From contig NC_092666.1 in NCBI RefSeq assembly GCF_032118995.1, positions 1,178,001 through 1,242,000 on the forward strand: a DNA stretch of 64,000 nucleotides. The letters are read 5' to 3'. The notes under the pieces were generated by a model. It was given only the letters and a program-made list of their open reading frames with translations, was not told the origin of the DNA and searched no databases. This DNA comes from Asterias amurensis (taxonomy: Eukaryota; Echinodermata; Asteroidea; Forcipulatida; Asteriidae). This document shows positions 19,557 to 31,080 of the stretch, in pieces. The translations under genes and the position numbers were made by a program. Positions within the stretch are counted from its first letter, which is position 1. Each line of letters opens with the position of its first letter.

Positions 19557-20989
19557 TAGTAGAAATGCCTTGACAAGTTTGAGCGAGGGACTGAAGTCGA
19601 CCATTGGGCGATTTCAGCTGGTACCCAGAATGTATTGTATGCGTAGGTAACCAAGGAATATTGACGAGTGGTTGACAAAATATGGTCGTGACATGAACTT
19701 GACCTAGGTTGATGCTTAGTATGCCAATAACAGTTGCAGCCATTGCTAGAGTGGCTAAAACTTGGACATGGCTTTAAGCCGACTGTCAGTCGATCTACAA
19801 ATTTATTTCATCTACTTTTTTCTTCTGATGTGTGTGGTAATAAGTGCAAACCAAAATGACTTGATGTAAACCCAAGAGAATTGTCTAATAGTGTTAGTGC
19901 ATTCTTTTTAATCATACATGGTTACTTTTTGTTTGCTTAGCGTTTGCTTAAGCGCCCTCTACTGATTGACTCGAGCCAACTTACGGCTGAGGTAAATTTG
20001 ATATTATTGATGTACAGTTATTTGTTGAAAGAAAGATGAAAATGGTTCCAGATTAAAAATATTAATTAATAATAATACAATTGATTGTAGCTATTATAAA
20101 TACATGTATCTCACATTGTGTAACCATGCCATCATTTGTACAGTTTGTTATTAAGATATTAAAACACACACCTCAACACTGCTGGCATCTCACCCCTGAC
20201 AACTAGAATGAAATCTTCCAGTTATCATTGTCAAACTTGGAAGATTCCACCACAGTTTCGTCAAGGCAGGGGTGTCAGGTAGTCAAAGAGGGTGAAAAAT
20301 GTTTTTAAGACAAGGCAAAGTGTCTTGAGTCTGTTTTTAATGAAGTTGTTTGTTGTAGAGGGGGGAATTTGTACGAGTTTTTATTGGGGGAGCAATTGGA
20401 AAGTAGGGTTTTACCACCAATTCCATCTACAGGTATCATCAAAATGATATATTCTGAATTGTTATACCACAACAGGAACCAATCGAGTGATGTGTAACAA
20501 AGACGCATGTTACATGGCTATAAAGATGTGCTCTGCGCATGACGCCCAGCGCAGAAAACCAATACATTTTTTAAGGAACAAAAAACCAATAATAGAAAGT
20601 AGGCACTGTATCCAGCTGATACTTTTACAGGTGACTTTTATTCAAATCCTTCTTAACAATTTTGCCTATAAATCAGCATTACGTAAATAAGCACAAAGGA
20701 TGACCCTATCTTTAAAGGGTAGCTAGTCCAAAATATAGCAATGTTTTGCATCTCTCTAGCCCCCGAGGGTAGAAAATTGTAAAAAACAGTGCAACATTAC
20801 GGAAGCGGATGTACTAAAGCACTATACGTTATAAGTTAAAATGACTCAGTTGGTTAATGTACCAATCCTTGTTTTAAATACTGGCTTCTACATGCAGGCT
20901 TTGAACTTCCCTCCTGAAGGGGCAAAGCTATTTCTGTAAAGGAAAGTACAATTTTTCAATAGAGCTGTCCTTTCAGGATTTGCCCTCAA
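19557..20989. other. Intergenic DNA, no gene seen
   Basis: AT-rich sequence between convergent GSK3 and MRPL37. It holds a weak mirrored pair (cacccctgacaact near 20192 and aggggtgtcagg near 20268). I see no exon, RNA gene or complete element. Confidence 0.5.
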
Positions 20990-21380
20990 CATTTTAGAAA
21001 CTAGCCAGCAGGACGCGTTAGTTGATCATGGCCTTGGTGCCCCTTCAAAAGTTTCCCATGGACTTCACAATTTTCCAATAGAATTGTCCTTTCAGAGTTG
21101 CCCCCGACGTTTTTAGAAACTAGCCAGCAGACCAGGTAGCTGGTCTTAGCCTTGGTGCCCTTTCAAAAGTTCTTAAGTCTGTCCTTGCAGTGTTTGCCCT
21201 CAACGTTTTTAGAAACAAGCCAGCACGACCAGTTAGCTGGTCGTGGCCTCGGCGCCCCTCCAAAAAGTTCCCATAGACTTTACAATGCATTAAACAACCT
21301 TGCCTTGGTGCACTTTCAAAAGTCTCCATAGGCTTAAAGGGTTTCCAACAAAAGTGCCCTTTGCAAAACGAAAAAACGGC
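20990..21380. repeat. Cluster of cttggtgcccttcaaaag repeats
   Basis: Four or so imperfect units each carry tagaaactagccagca, ggccttggtgccc, ttcaaaagttcccatagact and tgtcctttcag. They belong to the same dispersed family as 10728-10970. The cluster lies directly downstream of the MRPL37 stop and may be in its 3' UTR. Confidence 0.7.
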
Positions 21381-21462
21381 CGTTCTCTCTTAAAGATGCA
21401 ATTCCAGGTTTGCTAGCCCTCCTAATAGCATAATAGCATCACCTTGTGGCAGATTCCCACCA

Positions 21463-24400
21463 TCAATGAACAGCTCCGTTCAAATAACATCCTAGGAATT
21501 TCTTGAAGACTCCAATGTCTAACTCCCGGCAGCCGAGCTCTGGATCCCGTTTTACTAACGGTTTCCAGTATCTCTTATCTGTCTTGCGATTCCCCTTTGT
21601 ACGGTAAATCTTAATGTTCTGCGGGTACATGTCAAGGTAGAGTGGGTTCTCTGCATCCAGCCAGACCATGTTCTTTGGGCCGTCGCTTGAGTCGAGTCGG
21701 AGTGTGTTGAGCTGGACATGAATGAAGGAGAACTTGACACCATTTGTGACGATGCATTGGGTGACGATCGGTGTGGGGAGGTCAACTTCCTCAACCTGTA
21801 TGAACAAAAATATCTTTAAAGGCACTGGACACTATTGGTAACTACTCAAATAGTTGTTAGAATAAAAACTTACTTAGAAATGAGCTATGGAGAGCTGTTG
21901 ATAGTAAAAAACATTGTGAGAAACGGCTCCCTCTCAAGTAACGTAGTTTTTGAGAAACGGGTAAATCCTCACTCAAATATTAAAAAAAATTCAGGCCTGA
22001 AGCCTTTTATTTCTTTAAGACATCTGAAATCACACAAACTTGTGCAACAAGGGTGTTTTTTCTTTCATTATTTTCTTGCAACTTCTATGACCAATTGAGT
22101 CAACATTTTCACAGATTTGTGTTTGATACCCCTCCAGCATGTCCAGTACAAATTTTTTCAATATCCAAAACATCCTCTGAAGTCCGTTTCTAATACATGG
22201 GTAAATGTATGGTGTATGTACATTTCTGTGTATGAACTCTTTTAGTTCATTCCTGAATTTGGAGATATTTAATCAAAAAAGGCATTGAATTCGACATTTT
22301 GACTGACACAAAAATGTCCTCTTTGGAGTATACCAATCAGTGTACAGTAAATTTAAAACATTGTGTATGATGCTTGTTATGTGTATGAATCCCTTTGAAC
22401 TACATCAAAAAGGGACAGACAAAAACAAGCATCCACTTTTAATTTTCCAAAGTTTAATTACCATGGCAGTCATGGGCTGTCTGCCACGAACTCAACACTT
22501 TGGATTACAAAGAACTGCTTTTATAAGAAAAGACCTTATCGCAAATACTCAGTACATGCGCGTTAGGCAGGAAATGAGGTGCACGCTGGTCTAGCTAGCC
22601 ATCAAGTTTGATCGCAAGCTAGACCAGCATGCACCTCATTCAAACAGTTAGCGCCTGTGCAATTGGTATTCGTGAAAAGGTCTATGTAGGGAACCCAGGT
22701 GCGCCCTCAGTGTTCAACTGTTTTATCCAACTCAGTGACGCTCATGGTGCTCCAACACAAAGTGCAAGTTTTGAGGAGCTTAGTTTTTGAAGTATGAGAC
22801 TTATTCCTTACATAACACCATGTAATCCTTTACAAGGTGCTGTGGGGCAATTTTGCAGCCCATCAAACCAGGAACATCAAAGCGAACCCCTTCTCTTTCT
22901 TTTACGTTCATTCACAAAACATGGGACCTATGGCTTTACATCCCATCCAAAGGATGCAGCAATAATGGTCAAGTGTCGTGCTTAAGGACACAGACGTCAT
23001 GACCTGGGACTCAATCCCACACTCTGCTATAAATCAGAAACACCAGAGCTTGAGTTCGGTGCTGTTATTAGCCCCAGCCACAACACACATAGGATAGAAC
23101 CAACATACAACTCTTAATAACATATGTGACTGTCACCACAAAATGAGCTAAAAGTTGGAATTTAAAATTTATTTGGTGTTGGTATTTCTGAATTCTGCAG
23201 ATCAAGAGCTTTCCAACGGTATATAACACTTGGGGTAACAATAATCCTCAAAGCCGACAGAGCTTGTGGAAACAAGAGAGTTCCCACTTATTTAATGAGA
23301 AAGATTTGACTTCGACCGGCTGTAATGGGAAATGGCACAGTGCGATCTTTGGCTCATTTCGTTGTGACAGGTCACATATGGCCCTAGCCTGGAATCCAAC
23401 CAAGGCCACAGTGGTGAGGGGCAAGCGCTAGCCAACCTGGCAACCCTAAATTAATGCCATAAAACAAAATCTGAACTTACTCCGTATTGTTGCTTAGCAC
23501 GACACAGCGCATTGGCGAAAGCAAACATGATCCCCTTTGCTTTATACGACTCAGAATTCTTGAAATAAGTTGCGAAGACAAAAAGGGTGTGGGCGTGTGG
23601 GAATGGATAACCATCGAAGAAACCTGCAGACATAGGCAATAAAACAGCAAATTAATACTAAATTATGCATTGTTTCTATTCAATTAAATTCAAATACACA
23701 TTTATTTCCATCCTTCCATGGAAAATATCGCCAATTACATGCTTTACAAAATAAAGCAAGTACACATACAGGTAAGTTTACCTTTCAGTGCTTACTGTGT
23801 GGAAATGCATGACATAACAATGCAAATCCATGCGCTCATATGCACTCATTGGGACAAGGGTACATAAATACATGATGGAACTCTCACTTTCAAGGGATTA
23901 TCGTGTAACCCCAAAACCTTTGTCCATTGTTGTACACTTATGATAAGGTGTTTTATTTAGCAATGCAAAATCAGCACTCAATTTAGCAGAGTAGTAATTG
24001 TTATGATAATTGTTATACTGCCCTCTTGTGTTAGTCACTAGAGGCAGTTGCCAAGTCGGTGGTCATATTTAAGTTAGACTGGGCCCCTGTCTTTATCCAC
24101 AAGGATAAAGACAGGTACCTGCTACTCAGATCCAGTGATTCCGTTGGATACAATGATATCATTGGATAAACTGGCACAGTGACACGAGCTTTCCATGCCC
24201 AAACAGTACACTCCTATCATGTCCGACTGTGTATCTCTATGTGAAATGAATGTAGGTCAAAGGTGTAAGTACACGCCGGCTGGAGGCCGGTCTCTGGCGT
24301 TATTCACGAGCCTCGAAGTGTGACGTCAAATGTTCAGGCTATATTGAGGTGTGCTCCTAAACTGGAAGCTTTGAACGTGACCGATATTTACAAACTACCA

Positions 24401-27400
24401 AAGAAGTGTGTTTTGTATCTCCATTTATTAACTAAAAATAACAGTTATAACTTGAAATTTCTGCCAACAGATACTTTTTGAATAAATTGTTAAATTGAAT
24501 GATTGTTTTTTCCATAGGATATTGCTTTTACATTAAGTAAAATTTAAAGACAAATTTGAGGAGCCTTAAATTTTGCACGAAAATAGAAAGATACAATGTT
24601 TAAATTGGCCATTCATTTGCTGAAAAGATCCAAGAAAAGCTACAATTGAATGTTTGTTTTATTTATTTGCAAAATAAAAGGAAATTGCGGTAAAAGTAAA
24701 AACGTGTCAGAAAATGTACATTTGGCCTTCTGTAAATGAAACTTCACAGAGAGACTTCAAATACAGAATCTGGATTTAATTTTCCAAAGTTTAATTACCA
24801 TGGCAAGCACGGGTAGAATGCCACGAACTCAACACTTTGGGATTTGTTTCTGTTCAAGATATTACACAGTGAGGTATTTTTTATTCGTCGTACATGTGTA
24901 CTCCAGCATGGCAGACCCCCCCCCCCCCCCGCCACATTGCTGGATTTGTTTATACTGATGCAAAGTGGCAAAGTGGTTACGCAGCGCTAAATGGGGCGCT
25001 GATGGTAACAAGTCTAAAGATTTTCAAACAGACAGCAAACCAACAAACAACAGACTGACAGACAACTACTGAAACACATACATGTACATGCAGGCCTGAT
25101 ACTTCACGGAGGCAATGGAGGCGATTGCCTCCGTTGCCCCTTGCCATTGCCTTGGTGCCCTTGAAATGCTCTAGTAGAAATTTACAATTTCCTCATAGGG
25201 TGCTCTTTACCAAGAAGAAAATGCCTTGGTGCCCTTGCCCTTTCAAATACGAAGCATACAGGCCTGTACATGTACATGGTACGAGCCTATATGGATTTGC
25301 ATTGTTACGTCATGCATATTCACACAGTGAGCACAAACGAGGTATGCATGCCTTTTTGTGTACTTACTATAAGCAGCGCTAAGAAATGGAAACTTGCACA
25401 GTAAGCACAAAAACGGCTGTCAAGCAGCTGAGCTCTAGAAAATTGAGCCAAGTGCCCAATTCCATAAAGATGTTTAGCAGAATAAACTGCTTAGCAAATT
25501 TCTTTGCTATGCAAAAAATGTGTGGGGAACCAATTGCAACTATGTTAATATTTAAGAATTTAGCTGGTAACCAGTTTCTTTTGAGCAAGATTTTCCAGTC
25601 TGTAGTGAGTTCTTTTGCTTACACGCTTTATGAAATTGGGCATGTGCCTCTGCTTACTGTAAGCAAAGAATCAGTACATGCGGAAGCAGGGAACTCCACG
25701 CTTAAGTCAAGTGTAATTCACAAGTAAGCAGGGAATTTTGGCTTGTTCGCCTGCGTACTCCACATTACTAGCCATTTTTGCGCTTACACAGTAAGCGCAG
25801 AAATTTGGCCCTTGCACAGTTAACGGACAATTGTGATCGTATAAGCGCAGAATTCGGCGGTAAGCAGAGACATGAAAAAATGGCCCAGGTCATGTCTTAC
25901 CCGGGAAGTTGTAGTTCTCTTTATAAATAATACTGGAGCGTAGATCAATGGTTGGCGCTAGTGGGTAGAAGGATTCCAGGGGTACGTCTACCGTTTGGTT
26001 GATCTCGTCTTGGCTCGCTAGTACAGGCAGAGGGTTCTTAGACGTCAGAATCATACCGGGACGACCTCTGACCTGAACCGCGTCATTGTCTAATATGAAA
26101 ATAAAAACAAAATAAGACATAAACAACAACATGGACCCACAGGCCACTTTATTCAATTGTCCCAATAGATCGATCCATTAAGCCCCGCCCCATTACGTTT
26201 TGACCAATCACAACCCATATCGCAACCAAAAGTCTGACAACTAGGGTCTGACATGCGTGCGCGTATGTTTGGTGCGCGCGGCAGAATTGTGCAGAATGGC
26301 ATTGGAGAGGCGCACGTGTTGCTCACTCGTGCGCCGTGGGCGGAGCCTAATGGTTTGGTCTGTTCATCTGACGTCATCATCAAAAATAATATCTTGGTTG
26401 TACTTTTTTTAGTAGCATGCAGCTCAAAATGTCACAAAACAGAAAACTTTTGTTTTACATGTTTTAAGGCCAATTATACAAGCTGTCATATCAACATGAA
26501 GACATTGTTTACAGCAAAATGAGTAAAAACAAAGGTTTAACTTATTGAATTCCCTTTCATGTAATTCAAAATTTCATTGAAAATGGTCAATAAGTATGGT
26601 TACTTCAGTGTGATCTTTAAACCCAAACACTTTTTGGCATAAACACTTTTTGGCACTGCTCTGTAGGTTTTTGCCATTTTGGATATTTCCACTTTAATAT
26701 GAAGAGATTGTATAAAATAAGTGTGGGTTTTTAAACGTGTCAGAAAATGTACATTTGTCCTTCTGTAAATGAAACTTCAGAGAGACTTTAAATACAGAAT
26801 CTGGATTTAATTTTCCAAAGTTTAATTACCATGGCAAGCACAGGTAGAATGCCACGAACTCAACACTTTGGGATTTTCAAAGTTATGCTCTAACTGAACC
26901 CAAATGAATGTTTTTTGAAAAAGGGAGTTATAGAACACAAGACTGCTATGGTAAGGAAGAGGGGTATTGTGTATGCAAATCGCCAGACACACAAGGCCTG
27001 AAGGACACCAGGGGTGAGAGTCATTACAAACGAAAAACGCTGAAACTTGAATACAAATTCAAAGGTATGTTGAAATGTTGGCATTTGTACTGTTTGGTAA
27101 CCCCTAGGGTTATAGATTCGAAGGAGCCTTTAGAAACAGTATCCAAAGCACCAGAAAAGTAGACAAATGAGCAGGAATTCAGCCAAAATACTGAACACTC
27201 TCATCCCTGGGCCACTTCAAGGTATGGACTATAATAAACTATTTTTCCAGGGGCCATTGCCACCTACTCCTGGGGCTGAAACAGGGTTACCCACTTTACA
27301 GTTCATACCGATGTAGGCTTGGGTATCATCCATCAGAAGCCTGGCTGGTAGAGCAGAAAGGACTACCTCCTGAACTTTTTCGAAGCAATCATGGTTAAGT

Positions 27401-30400
27401 GTCTTGCTTAAGTGTCTTGTTAAGTGTCTTGCTTAAGACACAAGTGTCACGACTGGGACTAGAACCCACACTTTGCTGATAAGAAACACCAGAGCTTGAA
27501 TCCGGTGCTCTTAACCACTAGACCACCATGACACGCCACGACATAAGTCACATAATAATGGTAAGGAAGAGAGGGTAAGAGAGTAGAGTTGGCTAAAGTC
27601 ACCTAGATGGTTCGGAAAGGGTTAGGGTATGAGATCGACCTTACCTCTCGTCCAACTGGCTCCAACGTAATAATTGTTAGCCTGGGCACGGTTGAGTAAC
27701 TCAGGATAATCCTTGCCTAGTAAGCTACCTAGCCTGGTGAGTGCCTTAGTCTGTCTGAAACTGCAGAGAGATATTTAGAAAAGAGATACTCCAGGCTAGA
27801 TTAACATGAAGTGCAAACATACTTCAGGGCTTATTGGTAGGTAGAGGGTTTTCCTGACAATTTCCCCCAAAAGGTAGCTAGGTTTTACTTACATACATTC
27901 TTAAAATTAAAGGCAGTTGACACTATTGGTAATTACTCAATATAATTACCAGCATAAAACTTACTTGGTAATGAGCAATGGAGAGCTGTTGATAGTACAA
28001 AACATTGTGAGAAACGGCTCCCTCTGAAGTAACGTAGTTTTTGAGAAAAAAGTAATTTTCCACTCAAACATTGAAAGGCTTCAGGCCTGACATATTGTGC
28101 AACAAGGGTGTTTTTTCTTTCATTATTCTCTTGTGACTTCAATGATCAGTTGAGTCCAAATGTTCACAGGTTTGTTATTTTATGCATATGTTGGGCTTCA
28201 CCATGTGAGAAAAATGGTCTTTGACAATTACCAAAGGTGAACAGTGCCTTTAAACTTATTTTGCCTCTTTAGTGGACTCTCATGAAGTTTCATTTTCACA
28301 CACGTAGATTTATTATTAAAAACTTATAAGCCATGCAAAACCAGCATAGAATTAAGCAGGGTATGAGAGTAGGAGCAACAACAGATTTCTGCAAATTTTT
28401 TGTGTAGATTTGAATGCTGTTGGAGAAAATTGAATGGTTGTTTTGTTCATCGGATGTTGCAAAACAACAAATTTGAGGAGCTGACAGTTTTTCACAAAAT
28501 AGAATGACACATCATTTAAATTAGCCATAATTTACTGAAAAGGACCAGGAAAATCTACAATTGAATATTTTGTTTGTGGGACAGAAAAAAATACAACAAA
28601 TTGTGTGGTTATAAAATGTCTCAGAAAATGTACATTTGTCCTTCTGTAAATGAAACTTCACAGAGAGACTTCAAAATACAGAATCTGGATTTAATTTTCC
28701 AAAGTTTAATTAGCATGGCAAGCACGGGTAGAATGCCACGAACTCAACACTTTGAAATATTCAAAGTTTGGGACTACCCCAAACAGACTTTAGTACACTA
28801 CAAATAAAAGTGCTTTCAAATGAAGCAGAACTCTTTCGTCAGTAAACTTTTTCTCCTAAAGTGTACTTGGGCATTTTATTCTTGGTAAAGGGCACCCAAT
28901 GAGGAAATTGTATATTTTTCCTGGAGCATTTCCAGGGCACCAAGGCAATGTCTAGGGCCCGATTTTTATAGAGCTGCTTAAGCAGTAAATATTGCTTAAC
29001 AATTTTCTGCATCTAGAAGAAATGAGCAGGATACCTGTACCAAATTGTACACATGGCATGGTAGTTTGGCTGGTGACCTTAATCTGGTAAGCATAATTTT
29101 GTTGTGCTGAGTTATTTTTTGTGCTTTGAAAAGCAGCTCTATAAAATTGGTCCCAGGGGGTTTGGGGGCCTTCGTTGCCTCTGGGAAGAATCAAGGCTGG
29201 ATTAGAGTTGGACGCCTGATTGTCGCGCGATCATGAAAAAAAAGAAGAAGTTTTTAGGCCTCAGCGATGACTATAAACTGTGTTTTTTTAGGATTGCGCG
29301 TCAAGATTTCCATCGAACGACCATCGGGCGATGAACTACATGTATAAACCTCCTTTACCTGAATCTGTCCATAGAGAGCATAGAGCTAGGCGTGTCATAC
29401 AGACGACATTGTTTGATGGACTGTTCTACTTTATTCTCCATGTCTGGTATCTCCAGTGATGACGCTAGCTCCTGCACTTGGCTGGGCATCTATTTAAAAA
29501 TTCAAAAACAGATCTGTAGATTAGAACACCTGATGATGTCATTGTATACGGTTTTGACCAGTCTGTGTTTATATGGGATTTGAGGCATTGCATGGTGAGG
29601 TATTAATATGTAATTGTTTTGCGAAAAACACCATCTGCTTTTCAGGTAGAGTTTGCTCTTTAGAGAACTGTCTTACTTTATATTCTATTACCACTGAGTA
29701 GATTTTCAGAATTCGAGAGACTTCGCAGTTCTGCAGAGAACTGTCCTGCAACTACTATCTTGGCAGAAGGTAGAAAATCGGCCGGGATTACTACTTGCAT
29801 TGTAAGCTTTTAGAGGATCAGTATTAACTTCACTGCTGCTGAGTTCTTATTGGACTGACGTTTCTACTAGCTTGCTTTAGTCATCGTCACAAACAAATAA
29901 TGTGGAATATTCACCTGTCCATCCCCCACGAGTTGGCTCTTGGTCAGCCACAGAGCCTGCTGGATACCTTCCCCTAGTTGTACGTCGTGGTTGAAGATAT
30001 AAGCTGGCTTCTCATGGTAGTGTGGGTTAGTTGGATCCATTGGTACCCTGCAAATTACATAAAAACAAATTGTCTACCAAGGTAACCAAACATTTGGAAA
30101 TCTTCAACTGTATGTTGAGCAATTTTACTCTAGTAAGTGGCACTCCTACATGTATGAGGACAATTTGGAGGTGATATTTCATTTAAGAGTTTTTAAAAAG
30201 TGTTTTTCATGCAAACATAAGCCTAGACGTAAGTTGCCAACTTGGTTTTTTACCGAACTTGTACAACAGAGGGCGCCTTGCTGCAGATCTTTGTTTATGG
30301 ATTAGTACAAGACTAATCATCGCATCTCATCTTGGCACAAGACGTCAGTGATTATAGTGTATATTCCCTTGTTGTAAACTGTTGGAAATTCTCCTTTAGC

Positions 30401-31080
30401 ACATAAACAGTTCTATACCCCTGTTGTTGATTTAAAATGTATATTGGTGGTGTTGACAGTATGTTGACGGTACCATGTGTGTTGATGGTAATAAGTTGGA
30501 CTGGCTCATGGTTCTAGGAGTACAACCAAACCATAGAGTTATATACTAGAGGGCGCACTGCTGATGCTGCTTGCACAAACGCGACGGGACTGCAAGGAGA
30601 CACGCGCGCCATTCTGTACGCACGTTTGTCAAAAGACAAAATGGCCACACAACACAGCCTGAGCAATGCTGTTTTGTCAACTTAGAAAATGGCCGCCTGC
30701 GCGCATGCTGGGTCGCGTATTTAGGCCAGTGCGCCCTTTGGTTCTTATATATAACTCTATGTACCAAACCCATCTCACCTGGTTGTGTACTGGGGATGGC
30801 TATCAGGAATCCTCTCACTTTGAGGTCTCTTAATAACTGGCTCTAAGTCTAGCATCTCTTCAATCACACGATGTAGGGGCTTCTTGTCTTGTCTGATCCG
30901 TTCCTTAGCTCGTTGTAGGACCTCTGGGCGGTACGACCTCTTTGGGAGGAGATAAGATGACGATAGGGCAGGGAGGCATCTCGTGAGGATGGCCGCAGCT
31001 TGATGCGATGAGAAATGAAGGAGAGCCATTCTTACTTTGTGGTCCGATCTGAAATGACTAGAGAAAGAGCTGGGAAACAT
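21463..31080 (-). CDS. MRPL37: Mitochondrial large-subunit ribosomal protein mL37
   Basis: Component of the mitochondrial 39S ribosomal subunit, in the matrix. Seven exons on the minus strand: 31080-30779, 30047-29915, 29489-29359, 27760-27645, 26089-25901, 23623-23481 and 21795-21463. All have GT-AG borders and the phases close exactly to 448 residues. Recognised by comparison with remembered human MRPL37 (423 aa): EGIQQALWLTKSQL (exon 2), LPVLASQDEI and ESFYPLAPTIDL (exon 5), FFDGYPFPHAHTLFVF and the IMFAFANALCRAKQQYG stretch (exon 6), and the C-terminal HVQLNTLRLDSSDGPKNMVW and FKKFLGCYLNGA (exon 7). The N terminus is Arg/Ser-rich without acids, fitting a mitochondrial presequence; a second Met at codon 18 (31029) could also start. 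Introns are filled with SINEs and MITEs. The gene is convergent with GSK3. Confidence 0.93.
21816..22125. mobile_element. TTAA MITE, family 1 (copy 2), 3' end missing
   Basis: Starts TTAAaggcactggacactatt, 20 bp inside the last MRPL37 intron, and continues through gagagctgttgatagta, gagaaacggctccctct and ttttcttgcaacttctatga. The usual right end is absent, so the copy is truncated. Confidence 0.8.
22433..22505. repeat. Repeat ttaattttccaaagtttaat, short copy
   Basis: Carries tttaattttccaaagtttaa, ttaccatggca and gccacgaactcaacactttg. Three longer copies are at 24488-24845, 26733-26880 and 28425-28760, all in MRPL37 introns. The family is not recognised. Confidence 0.75.
22531..22683. mobile_element. 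Palindromic MITE, AGACCTTAT ends (copy 2)
   Basis: Ends agaccttatcgcaaatac and gtattcgtgaaaaggtct are inverted. The centre ggtctagctagccatcaa / tttgatcgcaagctagacc forms a hairpin. Same family as 2163-2302. Confidence 0.85.
22830..23092 (-). mobile_element. tRNA-headed SINE, antisense copy
   Basis: Reverse complement of the SINE at 16337: tttacaaggtgctgtggggc on the left matches its body, and gggactcaatcccacactct followed by ccagagcttgagttcggtgc is the inverted B box and anticodon region. The L2-like tail is missing or short. It lies in the last MRPL37 intron. Confidence 0.75.
24086..24115. repeat. Short perfect hairpin
   Basis: A 13-bp stem cctgtctttatcc / ggataaagacagg around loop acaa. 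No U-run follows, and there is no sign that it is a processed RNA. Confidence 0.7.
24488..24845. repeat. Unclassified interspersed repeat, long copy
   Basis: Begins with ttgaatgattgttttttcca, passes through aaatttgaggagc and ctacaattgaatgttt, and ends with ttccaaagtttaattaccat and ccacgaactcaacactttgg. The same order of blocks recurs at 28425-28760. It has no coding capacity. Confidence 0.75.
25448..25640. mobile_element. MITE with GCCCAATTCCATAAAG-like ends
   Basis: Ends gcccaattccataaag and gctttatgaaattgggc are inverted. The interior has ctgcttagcaaatttct and gctggtaaccagtttct. Flanking DNA from 25320 to 25890 has further related words (taagcgcagaa). Confidence 0.7.
26164..26365. mobile_element. 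MITE copy related to 7831-8040
   Basis: Shares gaccaatcacaa, catgcgtgcgcgtatgtttg, gcgcgcggcagaattg and ggcggagc with the copy in GSK3. The ends aatagatcgatccatt and aatggtttggtctgttc are diverged. It lies in an MRPL37 intron. Confidence 0.7.
26733..26880. repeat. Unclassified interspersed repeat, 3' part
   Basis: Nearly identical to 24706-24842: acgtgtcagaaaatgtacat, ttctgtaaatgaaacttc and tttccaaagtttaattacca. Close similarity to the neighbouring copies suggests recent activity. Confidence 0.75.
27190..27535 (-). mobile_element. tRNA-headed SINE, second body type, antisense
   Basis: On the plus strand the right part is an inverted tRNA head (gggactagaacccacactt, then ccagagcttgaatccggtgc and gaccaccatgacacg). 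The left part (ggccacttcaaggtatggac, ctactcctgg, tttacagttcataccgatgt) matches 58622-58807 and differs from the body of the SINE at 16337. A triplicated ttaagtgtcttgc lies between. The shared head suggests related or composite families. Confidence 0.7.
27907..28253. mobile_element. TTAA MITE, family 1 (copy 3)
   Basis: Begins TTAAaggcagttgacactat and ends gtgaacagtgcctTTAA. The interior is gagcaatggagagctgttga, gagaaacggctccctctg and aggtttgttattttatgc. A complete copy in an MRPL37 intron. Confidence 0.88.
28425..28760. repeat. Unclassified interspersed repeat, long copy
   Basis: Same block order as 24488-24845: ttgaatggttgttttgttc, aaatttgaggagctgac, ctacaattgaatattttg, gtacatttgtccttctgtaa and cacgaactcaacactttg. 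It has no coding capacity. Confidence 0.75.
28948..29155. mobile_element. MITE with GGGCCCGATTTTTATAGAG-like ends
   Basis: Ends gggcccgatttttatagag and ctctataaaattggtccc are imperfect inverted repeats. The interior has taagcagtaaatattgctta and ggtgaccttaatctgg. It is a diverged member of the 18173 family. Confidence 0.65.
30532..30761. mobile_element. MITE with CATAGAGTTATATA ends
   Basis: The ends catagagttatatactaga and cttatatataactctatg are inverted repeats, each followed inward by gggcgcactg or its complement. The interior is GC-rich. It sits 17 bp from the first MRPL37 exon, just past its splice donor (30778). Confidence 0.8.
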